53,641 nt of DNA, taken from contig NC_090619.1 of the NCBI RefSeq assembly GCF_004359215.1, forward strand, positions 4,228,059 through 4,281,699. Reading direction: 5' to 3'. A model generated the notes under the pieces. The model was not told the origin of the DNA, searched no databases, and saw only the letters and a list, made by a program, of their open reading frames with translations. Below, in pieces: positions 43,413 to 53,641 of the stretch. Positions within the stretch are counted from its first letter, which is position 1. Each line of letters opens with the position of its first letter. A program made the translations under genes and the position numbers. Origin of the DNA: Bremia lactucae (taxonomy: Eukaryota > Oomycota > Peronosporomycetes > Peronosporales > Peronosporaceae).

Positions 43413-44642
43413 AAATCATGGTGAAGGAGAAGTAATCAGAGAGGCTATAAATGAGGCGCTAGGGAGGAATCGCTTTGCGTAACTGGGGTGCTGGAAAAAA
43501 AGGTGGAAGAAGCAAGAAATTTCCCGATTTAGACGGGAAGGGCCTTTTCATGAATGAACCTCTGTTAATAACCCAGGGGTCATTAAATATTACTTTGCAG
43601 TCGGTAAAATTTGAAAGGCGACATGAGATGAGATTTCTTTTGTTCGTCGTACATCATCCATAACAAGGGTTGGCGAAGCATACATCTTGGCTGCAAGCAG
43701 GAAAAGCATGTATAATGGCAAATTTCCGACATGAAAGGCATTTGAATGTTGGCACATTCGCATTGAATACCCGAACAAGAAGATTTTTTCTGTACGACAA
43801 AGAGCTCGGGTAAATTGTATTCATATGATTAAACACAGTACAATTTATTGTATTACGAGCGATTAAGGTGCATACTATCAGTCATGGCATCATTGCTTCA
43901 CGTTTGGTGGATAAGAAAATGACAATCATGATTATGGTACTTCGCCTCATCATGATGGCTGGTCTCTCGTCTTGACTTCTCCAAGTCCGGCCACTATCAG
44001 ACACATCAACATCATCATCAGCATAACCCTTCATTTTGTTGATGTTGCCGATGTTCGTCGTCACCTTCAACTTGTTTGTGAAATGATCATTAATAATTTC
44101 GTTGCTAAGACAAATGGGCAGCGCTCTCATTAACCGTTGCTGCGCTAACCAGCGCACACGACGATACTGCATTCGTTGATGTTGCTGTCTCCATATTGTG
44201 AGCCATGAGAGAAGTTTGGATGTGCAATAATGCGCCATCATCCATCCTCATGAGCTCGTTGTCCGCATTACTATGAGGTGACGGCAACGGTGTCGACTCA
44301 TTGTAGTCGACAATGAGCGACGGATCAACATCCTCACTGTTAAAACGGAATGGATCCTTAAGCCCTATTAACGCGGCAGCAGCAGTAGCTGTTGTCATTT
44401 TGACTAAGACATTGGACGCTGCCGGCGTATTAACGCGGCGCGTGACTTAATGCGAGGCTGAGTGGGCGTCTTCGCAGACGACCCACCAACGTGGCCCCTT
44501 TTAGGTGACATCTTTGGCGCCGTGTATATGAACACAGGTCGCTAGAGTGATTGAGTGAACTATCGGCGCGTAAAGCTGCTTGCAGTTCCTTCTTCCTCTT
44601 TGACGAATTTGAAATGTAAATTTGTTCTTTAAGGGGGGACGG
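43413..44642. other. Unassigned region before the first Copia-type LTR
   Basis: The minus-strand frame at 44105-44398 (97 codons, MTTATAAAALIGLKDPF, acidic and Asn-rich) has no recognised domain. A purine run AAGGGGGGAC ends at 44640, next to the LTR, as a polypurine tract would. Confidence 0.4.
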
Positions 44643-45165
44643 TGTAACGGGTTAATGTTGCCCTAATGTCACACAGTCCCCGTTAAGAATACTTGGTGTA
44701 CTTAAGGGGATGGTCAATTACTAATTAAATAAATTTGATCCAGCACTCGGGTGTGGCTCACATTTGTGACCAACCCTTGTCGATGTAATGAACATAGCTG
44801 CATTCACATTTGAAAGGATGACGCCTAGCGTCATCAGTTACGCGAGGCATCAAGAAAGATACGCTCGCAGTACATATTAGTTTTATCTATAGAGATGACA
44901 TTTTTGATTGGTAAAAATACGTATTTATATTCAATGCGATTACATATAAATTAGTCTGTAAACTACTGTCTACTTAGTTAATGCGCACGAGGAGCCGGAT
45001 TACCGCTTCCATGACGACACTTTACTAGTGTACTTAGTACCTAGTGCGTTGGGTGAGGTCGCTAACGTACCTCACTGCACGCAAGAGAAGCTCGTTTCCC
45101 GCTTCCTCACTGTGCTAGGGTGTGTGTCTTAGTATAGCGTGGCCGCATAACGACGTGCCCGCCTA
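44643..45165 (+). repeat. Copia-type LTR, copy 1
   Basis: Begins TGTAACGGGTTAATG just after the polypurine-like run, and shares about 300 bases with copy 2 at 45542. It includes the hairpin GACGCCTAGCGTC. The right end is uncertain. Confidence 0.6.
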
Positions 45166-45541
45166 CAGTAGAAATGCACATCTTAAGAGATGGCATCTAT
45201 TCATTCGATTATAAAAAAATTCTTACATGGTCACTGTCCTTGGCCTTATGCCTCCTTCTCATTGTCCTCTGTAATCTTGAGCTTGAGTGATGTCTTGCCT
45301 CATCGTAATGTGTACATATACTCAGGCCGCAACACGAATAGATCATCCTGGCCGGTATGCTGCTGACTCCAGTCATTTTTTCTAATAGGGTGTTCTGAAA
45401 GCAAGAACAGTAACAATACAAAACATGGCAAATGCTTCACATCGGCCATATCGACGTCTCTGATTGGATCTTTGACAACTTTCATAAATTCGTCCAGAAA
45501 AATAGGCTACGAAACCTTGTGATGCTGAACTTCATTTTATC
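45166..45541 (-). other. Spacer with decayed minus-strand frames
   Basis: Two overlapping minus-strand frames (45209-45421 and 45300-45485) give LRPEYMYTLR and KVVKDPIRDVDMADVKH. No family is recognised. Confidence 0.3.
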
Positions 45542-45790
45542 TGTAACGAGTTAAAGTTGTTTTAATGTTACACAGTCCCCGTTAAGAACATTTGTTGTAC
45601 TTAATGGGATGGTCAATTACTTTGCGACCAACCCTTGAGTATGTGGTGCACATAGGTGCATTTACATTAGGAGGGATGACGCCTAGCGTCATCCGTTACG
45701 CGAGGTAACTAGAAAGATACGCTCGCAATACTTATTAGTTTTATCTACAGAGATGAAATTTTCTATTGGTAAAAATAGGTATTTATCTTT
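45542..45790 (+). repeat. Copia-type LTR, copy 2 (internally deleted)
   Basis: Starts TGTAACGAGTTAAAG. Compared with copy 1 it lacks about 45 bases including CTCGGGTGTGG, then runs into the Copia coding remnant. Confidence 0.6.
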
Positions 45791-45829
45791 AACTGCTAAC
45801 AAAAATAAAACCGTCGGTGACAATCGAAG

Positions 45830-46780
45830 CGAGTGGTACCGTGCAATGGACGCAGAAAACCAAAACAGAAACAGCAACGGTATCTTTGTGAGTCGCACTG
45901 CCAACGAGACGTAAGGCTATCAAATTGAAATGGGTTAACAAGAGAAATACACATGCATATGGTACTCTCAACAAATACAAAGCTCGACTTGATGCTGCAC
46001 ATTTAAGTCAGCGACATGAAAAGGACTACACGGATGCGCTGTGTGAATGAACGCAAGCTTCGAAGGCCTAATTTGACAATTAATCCACATTTTTTATCCG
46101 CGTCGGCTTCATACAAGGTAAGGCCGCCACATGTCTGTTCGTCAGGACGACAATGAGCTCATGTCAGTTCTCGACTATGTTGACGACATATTGCCTTTTG
46201 CGACCCGGCATGGTAAGTTTTAAAAACTGCTGCTGAAAGTGAATAGGGCATGAATAATTCTGCCGATGCAAATAACTTACTCGAGTTGAAGCTACAATGG
46301 TCGACGAATGGCGATGAGCTACGCGTCAGCCAGCACAAGTACGTGTTCAGTGTTTTGGAGTGCTTTATTTTGATCAATGGTCAGTCATTTCCGAAACCTA
46401 TGGAACGACGTTGCGCACTCGTCGGGCACAAGTGAAGTTAATTCACGTCCTAGTATCAAATTTCTGCTCGGTTTGGCTGTTATCAGTCGCCCGGGCATTG
46501 TAACATCTGTGCGCATACCACCCCAGGAGACTGAGAATCCAACGGAGATTGTCAAGCAGCTTCAGTTCAAGCAGGAATTAATTTTTTTGTAATGCGGCTT
46601 TTTCGATGGAAAGCGAGTCGCGGTCTGCAACTGGCTTCACAAATGGAAACTTCGTTGAATGGGTTCGAAGAACAATCGATGATCACACTGTCATTTGGTC
46701 AGTTTACATTGCGCTATGAAGTGGCGTCCAAGAGTGTATTGGGATCCAGATGGCATTACAAGACATTGAAAGTAAGAGGG
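45830..46780 (+). pseudogene. Ty1/Copia reverse transcriptase-RNase H remnant
   Basis: In order and in shifting frames: AMDAE, RRKAIKLKWVNKRN with GTLNKYKARLDAAH and DYTDA (Copia RT start), DDNELMSVLDYVDDIL with the catalytic YVDD (about 46150-46195), WSTNGDELRVSQHKYVFSVL, and LAVISRPGIVTSVRI with ENPTEI of the RNase H connection. The gag, protease and integrase are missing. Confidence 0.75.
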
Positions 46781-46860
46781 ATGAAATATTGGTGTAAATG
46801 ATGATCAAGGCGCTCAATATTTGGCGCCGAACAAGGCCGTGACGCAACGCTCACGTCACA

Positions 46861-47349
46861 TTGACACCAAGTATCATTAGATGCGAGAGCAAGGGGCTAC
46901 GCTTATCACTGATGTCCCCTGCATCAAAATGGCCTCGTTTAAACGGGCCAAAAGCGTCACACCTTGAGCGCGCTTTTCTGGACGCGCATAATTATTATGG
47001 CGTCTTTATGACATGGAGGAATCGCTTGGGCGTATTTTCCCGATCCCGGTCGTGTTGCGTTAAAATAAAACGCCCGACCAACACGAGGCAAAGTTCTTGC
47101 GCCGCATTCATCCGCATTCCGAAGCGATTAAACAGCGGTCGCAACAATTTATTTCGCCCGCTTGCGTGTGAAAGAAATAATAAGCCGTACTGTACCCCCC
47201 TGTTTCTTCTCACAACGTTACTTCAGCAAGTCCATTTGAGATTAGCGAAGATGCCTCAGCTGGTGCTCATTTTCATAGGCAGCCACCAAGCCGGGCACAT
47301 CACACGTAGAGTATCGATCGGTTCTCAAGAGTCAAAAGCCTTCGAATAA
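46861..47349 (+). other. Open frame of 162 codons, unknown
   Basis: Cys/Arg-rich without a recognisable domain and without an ATG of good context. It lies between the Copia remnant and the gag-like remnant and may be LTR or leader sequence of the latter. Confidence 0.25.
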
Positions 47350-47454
47350 CCTCTCCATTGGACGAGGATCTGATAACTTTGCCTCACGGAGCGGTGGGCA
47401 AGCAACCTTCCAACAAGGAAGCGCTGATTTCCACCCGCATCCATCAGAGTAGTC

Positions 47455-47818
47455 GGCGCCCGAAAGGATTGGCGATCTCGTACACCTACTCGCGGCTGCC
47501 TTATCTTCGTCCGTTCAGTCGCAGGCGTTAAGCGCTGCTGAACGAAGTATTGCAGATCTCGAGGGTCAAGTCTCGCTACTGACCTCGGATCTTTTTGATG
47601 GCCGAGCGAAGGCTGAAGACTCGCTTGGACCTTTTTTAACGGATAATGCTGAGGGATCTGCGTTACTCGCGTGATGTTCCTCGCTCTCCGAGTCCTGTTC
47701 GCGGTTTGAGGAGTCGGTCGGCTGATATTTTTTCGCCTTCTCCGTCTCCTTCACCCAAACGACGCTCGACTCACGGTCGGCGTCACTATCGGTCTCCTAA
47801 GAAGGATGGGGACATATG
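47455..47818 (+). pseudogene. gag-like coiled coil with Ser-Pro/Arg tail
   Basis: With one frameshift it reads AAERSIADLEGQVSLLTSD then VPRSPSPVRGLRSRSAD and SPSPSPSPKRRST, i.e. a coiled coil and an RS-type basic tail. It is convergent with, and partly antisense to, the C-terminus of integrase in element F. Part of the tail recurs at 48905-48988. Gag is a guess from composition. Confidence 0.4.
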
Positions 47819-48827
47819 ACATTATTTGGGTATACATACCGTTTCAGACGACCCACGTAAAATACGGGATGCTTCTTCATATAGGGGGGAAGGGTGAGAC
47901 TATAATTTAAGTCTTCAATTTCTTCTACGACCATAAAGGACCCAATGAAACGCGGCAACAACTTTGTAGTACCTCCAGGTAGTACATAAATTGCATTTTT
48001 AGGTAGGTTAGCAGTACTTAATAGTACTCTTTCACCCACTATAAATCGTTCATTATTTTTGCGACCATTTCGGTCTGCTATTTTTTTTGCTTGTCCTGTA
48101 CGCTTGCCATTGCGTCACGGACATTTTGTGTGATGGCTTATCGCTCATCCACAAAGCGTTGAGCCTCGCTTACGCTTTGACATCAAACTCGCCTATGATA
48201 CCGCCGAGAGGTCGGTCATAAGGCGTAGTTTTATTGACCACTGCTAGACTGGCAGGGTCACTAGGACAAGTTTCTGTCGTTGAGATGATACCCTCGCGGG
48301 TCATCGTCCTATTAACGAAACTCTGGTTCTTTTTCGCACCGAGCATAGTGAGGGGCCCTCCCCCACTAAGACTCGGGCTGCGCATGGCGCAGTCCGTAAA
48401 TATAAAACGGTGTCTCACCCGTGCTGGCGTGGATACTGTTATTTACAGCGAACTCCACAAAGGGTATTTGCTTGCTCCACTCTTTTGAAGTGCTATAGTG
48501 CGTAAGACATACGCCACGACCCGATTGGCACGTTCTGTTTGGCCACCGGTCTGGGGATGATCTGCAGTCGACATGTGAAGCTTGCTACCTAGCAGTTCGA
48601 ACACATCGCCAAAACCCAGACGTAAAACGTGGATCCCGATCCGATACTATGGACTCGAGCATCCCGTGTAGTCGGTAAACATGATCCAGGAACAAGAGAG
48701 CTGCCTCCTTGCCTGTGATCGATGTCTTACATGGTGCTAAATGCACCATTTTGCTCAGTCTGTCTACAAAGACGACTAGCCCTGTCCGACCCTTATGATC
48801 GGGCGGCATGCCAAACATGAAGTCCAG
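47797..48827 (-). pseudogene. Integrase 3' part of element F, decayed copy
   Basis: Duplicate of 48990-50042. Segments [68 protein letters not shown] and HPVFYVGRLKRY are separated by frameshifts and a deletion of about 90 codons including the last catalytic acidic residue. Confidence 0.82.
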
Positions 48828-48904
48828 NNNNNNNNNNNNNNNNNNNNNNNNNNNNNNNNNNNNNNNNNNNNNNNNNNNNNNNNNNNNNNNNNNNNNNNNN
48901 NNNN
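48828..48904. other. Assembly gap (77 N)
   Basis: Run of N exactly between the two copies of the integrase segment. The size is probably arbitrary. Confidence 0.98.
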
Positions 48905-48988
48905 ATCGGTCTGATAGCTTTTCGCCTTCACCGTCCCCCTCACCCGAACGACGCTCGACTCACAGTCGGCGTCACCATCGGTCTCCTT
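48905..48988 (+). repeat. Second copy of the Ser-Pro/Arg tail
   Basis: Encodes SPSPSPSPERRST on the plus strand and the C-terminal extension of integrase (DGDADCESSVV) on the minus strand. Repeats 47728-47810 with several differences. Confidence 0.6.
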
Positions 48989-50419
48989 AACCAGATGGGG
49001 GTATGTGACCTCATTTGGGTCTACATACCGTTTCAGACGACCCACGTAAAATACGGGGTGCGTCTTCATATACGGGGGAAGGGTGAGCCTATAATTTAGG
49101 TCTCCAACCTCTTCAACCACCGTAAAGGGCCCAATGAAACGCGGCAACAACTTCGTAGTACCTCCAGGTAGTACAGAAATTGCATTTTTAGGTAGGGTAG
49201 CAGTACTTAATAGTACTTTTTCACCCACTCTAAAGCGTTCATTATTTTTGCGACCATTTCGGTCCGCATATTCTTTTTGCTTGTCCTGTGCGCTTGCCAT
49301 TGCGTCACGGACTTTACGTGTGATGGCTAATCGCTCATCCACAAAGCGTTGAGCCTCGCTCACGCTTTTAGCATCAAACTCGCCTATGATACCGCCAAGA
49401 GGTCGGTCATAAGGCGTAGTTTTATTGACCACTGCTAAACTGGCAGGGTCACTAGGGCAAGTTTCTGTCTTTGAGATGATACCCTCATGGGTCATCGTCA
49501 TATTGACGAAACTATGTCCCTCTTTCGCACCGAGCATAGTGAGGGGCCCTCCCCCACTAAGACTCGGGCTGCGCACAAACGAGACTGGCGTCCGAGGATG
49601 GCGCAGTCCGTTAATATAAAACGGTGTCTCACCCGTACTGGCGTGGACACTGTTATTTATAGCGAACTCCACAAAGGGCAATTGCTTGCTCCACTCTTTG
49701 GGAGTTGCTATAGTGCGTAAGACATCCGCCACGACCCGATTGGCACGTTCTGTTTGGCCATCGGTCTGGGGATGATCTGCGGTCGACATGTGGAGCTTGC
49801 TACCAAGCAGCTCAAACACATGTCGCCAAAAACCAGACGTAAAACGAGGATCCCGGTCCGATACTATGGACTCGGGCATCCCGTGTAGTCGGTAAACATG
49901 ATCCAGGAACAAGAGAGCTGCCTCCTTGCCTGTGATCGATGTCTTACATGGTGCTAAATGCACCATCTTGCTCAGTCTGTCTATAAAGACGACTAGCCCT
50001 GTCTGACCCTTATGATCGGGCGGCATGCCAAACATGAAGTCCAGACTTACCGACTTCCAACATTTGGTTGGAATCGGTAGCGGCTTCAGTGGCGCACTGC
50101 TGGACGGTGCAGGCTTAATGCGCTGACACTGTTCGCAAGAGCATTTCTAGTTGGCCACCCATCTATATAGGTGTGGCCACAAAACTTCCTCTGACACTCG
50201 TAAGAATGTCTTTTCACGGCCCAGATGCCCACTAGATCGCGCATCATGGAGCTCGTGAAGGATCATCAGCTTGAGATCTGTGTCATGAGGCACATAGATT
50301 CCCAAGGAATTACAAGGTGAGAGCTGATACCAAAACAGGCCATCGCTGTAGCTAAAGCGAGTTAGCTTAGCTTTCAGGTGCGACGGAAGAGTTACCTTTC
50401 GTCCATTAATGTGATCCAA
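48905..50419 (-). pseudogene. Integrase of element F, nearly intact
   Basis: One frame interrupted by a single TAG (50147-50149) between the His and Cys pairs of the HHCC domain (HELHDARSSGHLG ... CEQCQRIK). The core has all three acids: SLDFMFGMPPD, SDRDPRF and [14 protein letters not shown]. The C-terminal GPY/F module is LLPRFIGPFTVVEEVGD and ends with HPVFYVGRLKRYVDP. No chromodomain is seen before the gap. Confidence 0.85.
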
Positions 50420-51009
50420 CAGCAGGCGATAATGGTCGTCCTGACTGTAGCTCTCTTTTTTCCGAGGCTTATGAGCTCGTCACGTGGTCGTTGCCAACGT
50501 TGGCGGCTGAAACTGCCTTTAGCACCAGACAAACTTTCCTGGTGTCTTACCTCGAAGTCTGGTCTGCGCGATAAAGTTTCAGTCAAGACATTCGACTTAC
50601 CCGTCTTGTATTCAACTTTATAATTAGATTCAGAGAAGATAAAAAACCATCTTGTCGTTCTAAACGAGAGGTGCTGTGATTTTTTTGCGGTCCGCAGTGA
50701 TGCGTAATCCGTATAAACCACAAATGGTTTGGTGCCCAATAGGTGCACACGAAACTTGACAAGAGCATACTTTATTGAAAGTAGCAATTTGTCATGCACG
50801 GAAATTCAGTTTCGCTGGTTTTAAAAGCCAAGACTGATAAGAGATGACGCGGTCAAAGCTGTCGTCATCCTTCTGCATGAGCGCGCTGCCGATTACAAAA
50901 TTACTTGCATCGCAGGCGACGCTGAAGGGCTTATCCTTGTCTGGCAATGCCAAGACCAATGAGCCCAGGCGGGACATGTTCGTGATAGCAAATCGCTTCA
51001 CTGCAGCTC
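50392..51009 (-). pseudogene. RNase H of element F
   Basis: Readable as AVKRFAITNMSRLGSLVLAL, FSVACDASNFVIGSALMQ, RVISYQSWLLKPAKLNF, KLLLSIKYALVKFRVHLLG, VVYTDYASLRT and VLTETLSRRPDFE. One shift near 50790 joins the two halves. The catalytic Asp of CDAS and of YTDYAS are present. Confidence 0.82.
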
Positions 51010-51508
51010 GACTTTTTGTGTGCGTAAAGCCACAGGTGGATGGCGCGTGGTTCATGCTTATAATAAGCTGAACACGGCGACCATACCCAGGCAAACGGCC
51101 TTCTCGCAAAAAGATGTTATATGGAACTCCATGCGAAAGTCAACTATCTTTTCCGCGTTGGATTTGAAGAATGGCTACTATCAGGCACTTATGAGAGAGT
51201 CCGACGTAGCCAAAACGGCAGTAAGCACTCCAAGCTGTACGCTTTAGTAGTGGCTTCTGATGCCCCAAGGTTTGGAAAACGCACCAGCACCATTCAACAG
51301 AGTGGTGTTTCACGTGATGCGTCAGCACCGTACCTACGCGCCCCATTACTTTGACGATGTATTCGTGCGTAGCAGGGTCGAGGATAAGCTGAGCACAATA
51401 GAGTCGCACAAGCGTCATATAGACGCTGTGTTGCAGACTTTGAAAGATGCCCAATTGTACGTCAACTTGCAAAAGTGCGTTATAGGGTCCCTTAGATACC
51501 TGTGCTGA
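51010..51508 (+). pseudogene. Inverted RT palm segment of element F
   Basis: On the plus strand, against the rest of F: CVRKATGGWRVVHAYNKL, KSTIFSALDLKNGYYQAL, a stop pair replacing the WEW segment, PQGLENAPAPFNR and the catalytic YFDDVFVRSR, ending LYVNLQKCVIGSL. It covers the RT part that is missing between the minus-strand pieces on either side. Confidence 0.85.
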
Positions 51509-51529
51509 ATTCCATCGTGAGGTACACAT

Positions 51530-51883
51530 GGTGTAATAGCAGACCCGTTTTTTAAGATCTCATCGATATAATCGACTTGTTCTTTCGGCAACGGCCATTG
51601 CCTGGTCACACAATACTTGGTTCCAGGTACGAGGACTATTTCGTGCCCGATGCATTAAGTTCTCTTCTGAAATTGGAGTGACTATTTCGTGGTTCATTCC
51701 TTCCTTTAATTCGGCAAGGAACAGATCCCACGACACCTCCGGGAGTTTTACTATCTCCTCGGCAAATTTGAAGACTTGCCGGAGCACCTCAACTGAGGAT
51801 GCCTCCGCAATTTCGTCTTTGACGGCCTCGAACACCTCGTTCGAAGGCCCGTCCACTTTGACAGGAACTGATCCAAAGGTCAC
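51530..51883 (-). pseudogene. RT N-terminal region of element F
   Basis: LPEVSWDLFLAELKEG, then in another frame VPGTKYCVTRQWPLPKEQV and DYIDEILK, the standard entry to Gypsy RT. The homology ends at the inversion. Confidence 0.78.
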
Positions 51884-52269
51884 TCGTTTAGACGTGCCTT
51901 GGATCGTCCTATCTGTCAGTTTTCGTTCTTCGAGTCACCACAACCTTTTTCTGGGAAGCGGGTGACGTTCCTCTCCTGGCTAACGCGCTCCTTCCAACCG
52001 CACCATTTAGACACTGTGCCGGTTCATGCAACGCATGACTTCCTGTCAGCTCGCCGTCTACTACTACAGGCTGTCGGCTCTGTGCAGGACTATGGGACAC
52101 ATAACTTCCCGTCATCGTTCTTTTCACTACCCCAGTCTCCGCGAGCTGGGTAAGAATTGGTGACGTTTGACATCCCGTCAACGCACACTCAACTGTGATC
52201 TACACGAAATCAGTTGCATAAGCCTTTTACAGGAGTACAGTTTATCCGGTGTCCTGCGTAGAGTTCGCA
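51884..52269 (-). other. Protease-RT linker of element F
   Basis: Stop-rich on both strands. Contains Ser/Thr/Arg-rich text, no motif. Confidence 0.45.
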
Positions 52270-52590
52270 ACTATACGTGTACGCTAGTCTATCCATGGTT
52301 GGCGTTTTGCCATATATGGCATGCCTAGGATGAGGTCATACGCACTTTCCATACCTAGCACTATGAACTTCTCATTACAAGAAAAGTCACTAAAGCTGAA
52401 GGCGAAATCTACTGAACTCCCTCAGGCTTAACGAGCGCGCCGTTTGCTAAACGAACGGTCGCTTCTTCTCGGTTGCCATCCTGGCAAAGCGCTTCAAACA
52501 TCGCCGGTCTCTCTCCTAAAGCCGCGAGTTTCACAAAATTTTGTGATGCACCCAAATCCACTAAGAGGGTCATCACCTGGCCATACCCTC
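52270..52590 (-). pseudogene. Protease of element F
   Basis: LLVDLGASQNFVKLAALG carries the catalytic Asp in a D-L-G triplet (usually DSG). EATVRLANGALVKPEG and, after a shift, FIVLGMESAYDLILGMPYM complete the retropepsin pattern. Confidence 0.8.
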
Positions 52591-52721
52591 TACATGAGCG
52601 CTATAGACCAGCAGGGATAAGGTCCGAAATTTCGAGACCCCAGAGACAATGCTACTCAATTGTTCCACAGCTCTGAACTTAGGAAGAGCTTCAGAGTCCG
52701 CGTCAGTAGGGCATCGCGCCC

Positions 52722-53641
52722 CTACTGCGCTCCTGCATTTCCCGACCACTCAGTGGTTGATGCAGAACTCATGCGTCTCGCACGCTGGTTCTTGCCACCG
52801 CCCTTTCGGAAAGGAGTAATCTTTCTGGGCATCTTTGCTCCAGTAGGGACCCTGTCATAGTAGCGAGCCATCATGTGGCCGCGCTTGCCGCATTTAAAAC
52901 AGACTACGTCTACATTGCCCAGCTCCATGGAGTGGCATCTAACCTCTCGGCCGACGGCTTATACCAAGCTGTCGCCGAGGCACTGTTAAAGGATTGTTCT
53001 TCAACTAAGGCAGTTTGGAATGTCTCTTCCACCGTTGACGGCCTTTTTCTGAAACGGGCCTGTCGCCATGGACCATGCCGTAGTCCGTTCATAAACCTGG
53101 TCACCTTAATGAGCTCCGGAATCGGACCTACGGTTATGGACGCCGACAGTGAGCGCATCTCTTGCACATACTCTTGCAGTGATCGCTTCGCCTGTCGCGC
53201 CCCAAAGAAGCGCGCTTGAAGCAACACTTCGATGGTCGGCGGCTGGTACATGGCGCGAATCTTTTCCTTAAAGATCGCCCATGAAGGAAACGCTTTTCTG
53301 TCCGCCATAAGCGCCGAGTAAGCCCACTCCGAGGCCTTACCGCGCAGATGCGACATGGCGTACGACACCATCCGGCTGTCGTCCTCGATGAGCTGGGCGA
53401 CACCACATTGCTCCACGGCTAAAAGCCAGTGGACAATCGTGTGCGCCGCAGTTCCATCGAACTTGGGCGGGTCCATCCGAATGGGCCTCGGCTGATGCGG
53501 CCGGGCAGAGAGCATCTCAACAGTCCTGTTGAGAGCCTCGCTCCGAGCCTGCTCATGCCTCAGCTCATCCTGAGTCTGAGTGACGGACTCCGCCGCAGCA
53601 TGGCTCTGTGCCTCGGACGCGGCCCTCCGCTGTCCGAGCAC
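52722..53641 (-). pseudogene. Gag and zinc knuckle of element F (partial)
   Basis: The 243-codon frame 53641-52910 runs off the window. It has an Ala/Gln-rich coiled N-terminus, the Gag core DPPKFDGTAAHTIVHWL, SHLRGKASEWAYSAL and QPPTIEVLLQARFFGARQ. One lost base near 52930 shifts the end (ATPMELGN in the next frame) into the knuckle CFKCGKRGHMMARYYD, where the fourth ligand Cys is Tyr. Few lesions, so F is younger than B-E. Confidence 0.82.

Noticed and set aside
44105..44398. Antisense gene equivalent to the Ala-rich frame of C and D
   Set aside because: It also lies before an LTR and starts similarly (MTTATAAAA), but no alignable similarity was found.

Overview
The window reads as nuclear DNA of an oomycete, most likely Peronosporales (Phytophthora or downy mildew). 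The reasons are a copy of the oomycete Inr/FPR core-promoter motif just upstream of an intron-containing gene, a stand-alone FYVE-START protein and a fatty acyl-AMP ligase fused to a carrier domain (both common in oomycetes), a secreted GH131-type glucanase, and heavy loading with decayed Ty3/Gypsy chromoviruses. Genus and species cannot be fixed from sequence alone.

Only four host genes are well supported: a GH131-like secreted glucanase (2295-3227, +), a fatty acyl-AMP ligase with carrier domain (3680-6232, +, four exons), a START-FYVE lipid-binding protein (6340-8601, -, tail to tail with the ligase), and an FAD-dependent oxidoreductase of the COG2907 type with a C-terminal membrane segment (21102-22529, -). 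They are separate transcription units of lipid, cell-wall and membrane biology. I see no evidence that they form a cluster or pathway.

The remainder is mostly retrotransposon. Element A (1-823, -) has a 5' LTR and gag start and runs off the left edge. Element C (9046-16411, +) lacks its 5' end and looks like a chimera of two subfamilies. Element E (16652-20018, -) has a 5' LTR and several internal deletions. Element B (23023-30378, +) is the only one with both LTRs. Element D (31452-about 39105, +) has a 5' LTR, a chromodomain and no 3' LTR. Element G (about 39200-42226, -) is a different Gypsy lineage. A Ty1/Copia remnant with repeated LTRs lies at 44643-46780. Element F (about 47797-53641, -) is a third Gypsy lineage and the least decayed. 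Its integrase 3' end is duplicated around a 77-N assembly gap, and its reverse-transcriptase core is inverted. Elements A-E share LTR termini TGTAACGGGG...CCCCGTTACA, stem-loops at the LTR 3' end and a primer-binding site starting TGGTAGCA (TGGCAGCA in D).

I did not find a clearly new functional system. The best leads are the conserved LTR stem-loops, a small Ala-rich reading frame between chromodomain and 3' LTR that could lie on either strand, the C chimera, the inversion in F, and a CaaX-like end with a basic stretch on the acyl-AMP ligase. All domain calls were made by eye from translations, without database searches.
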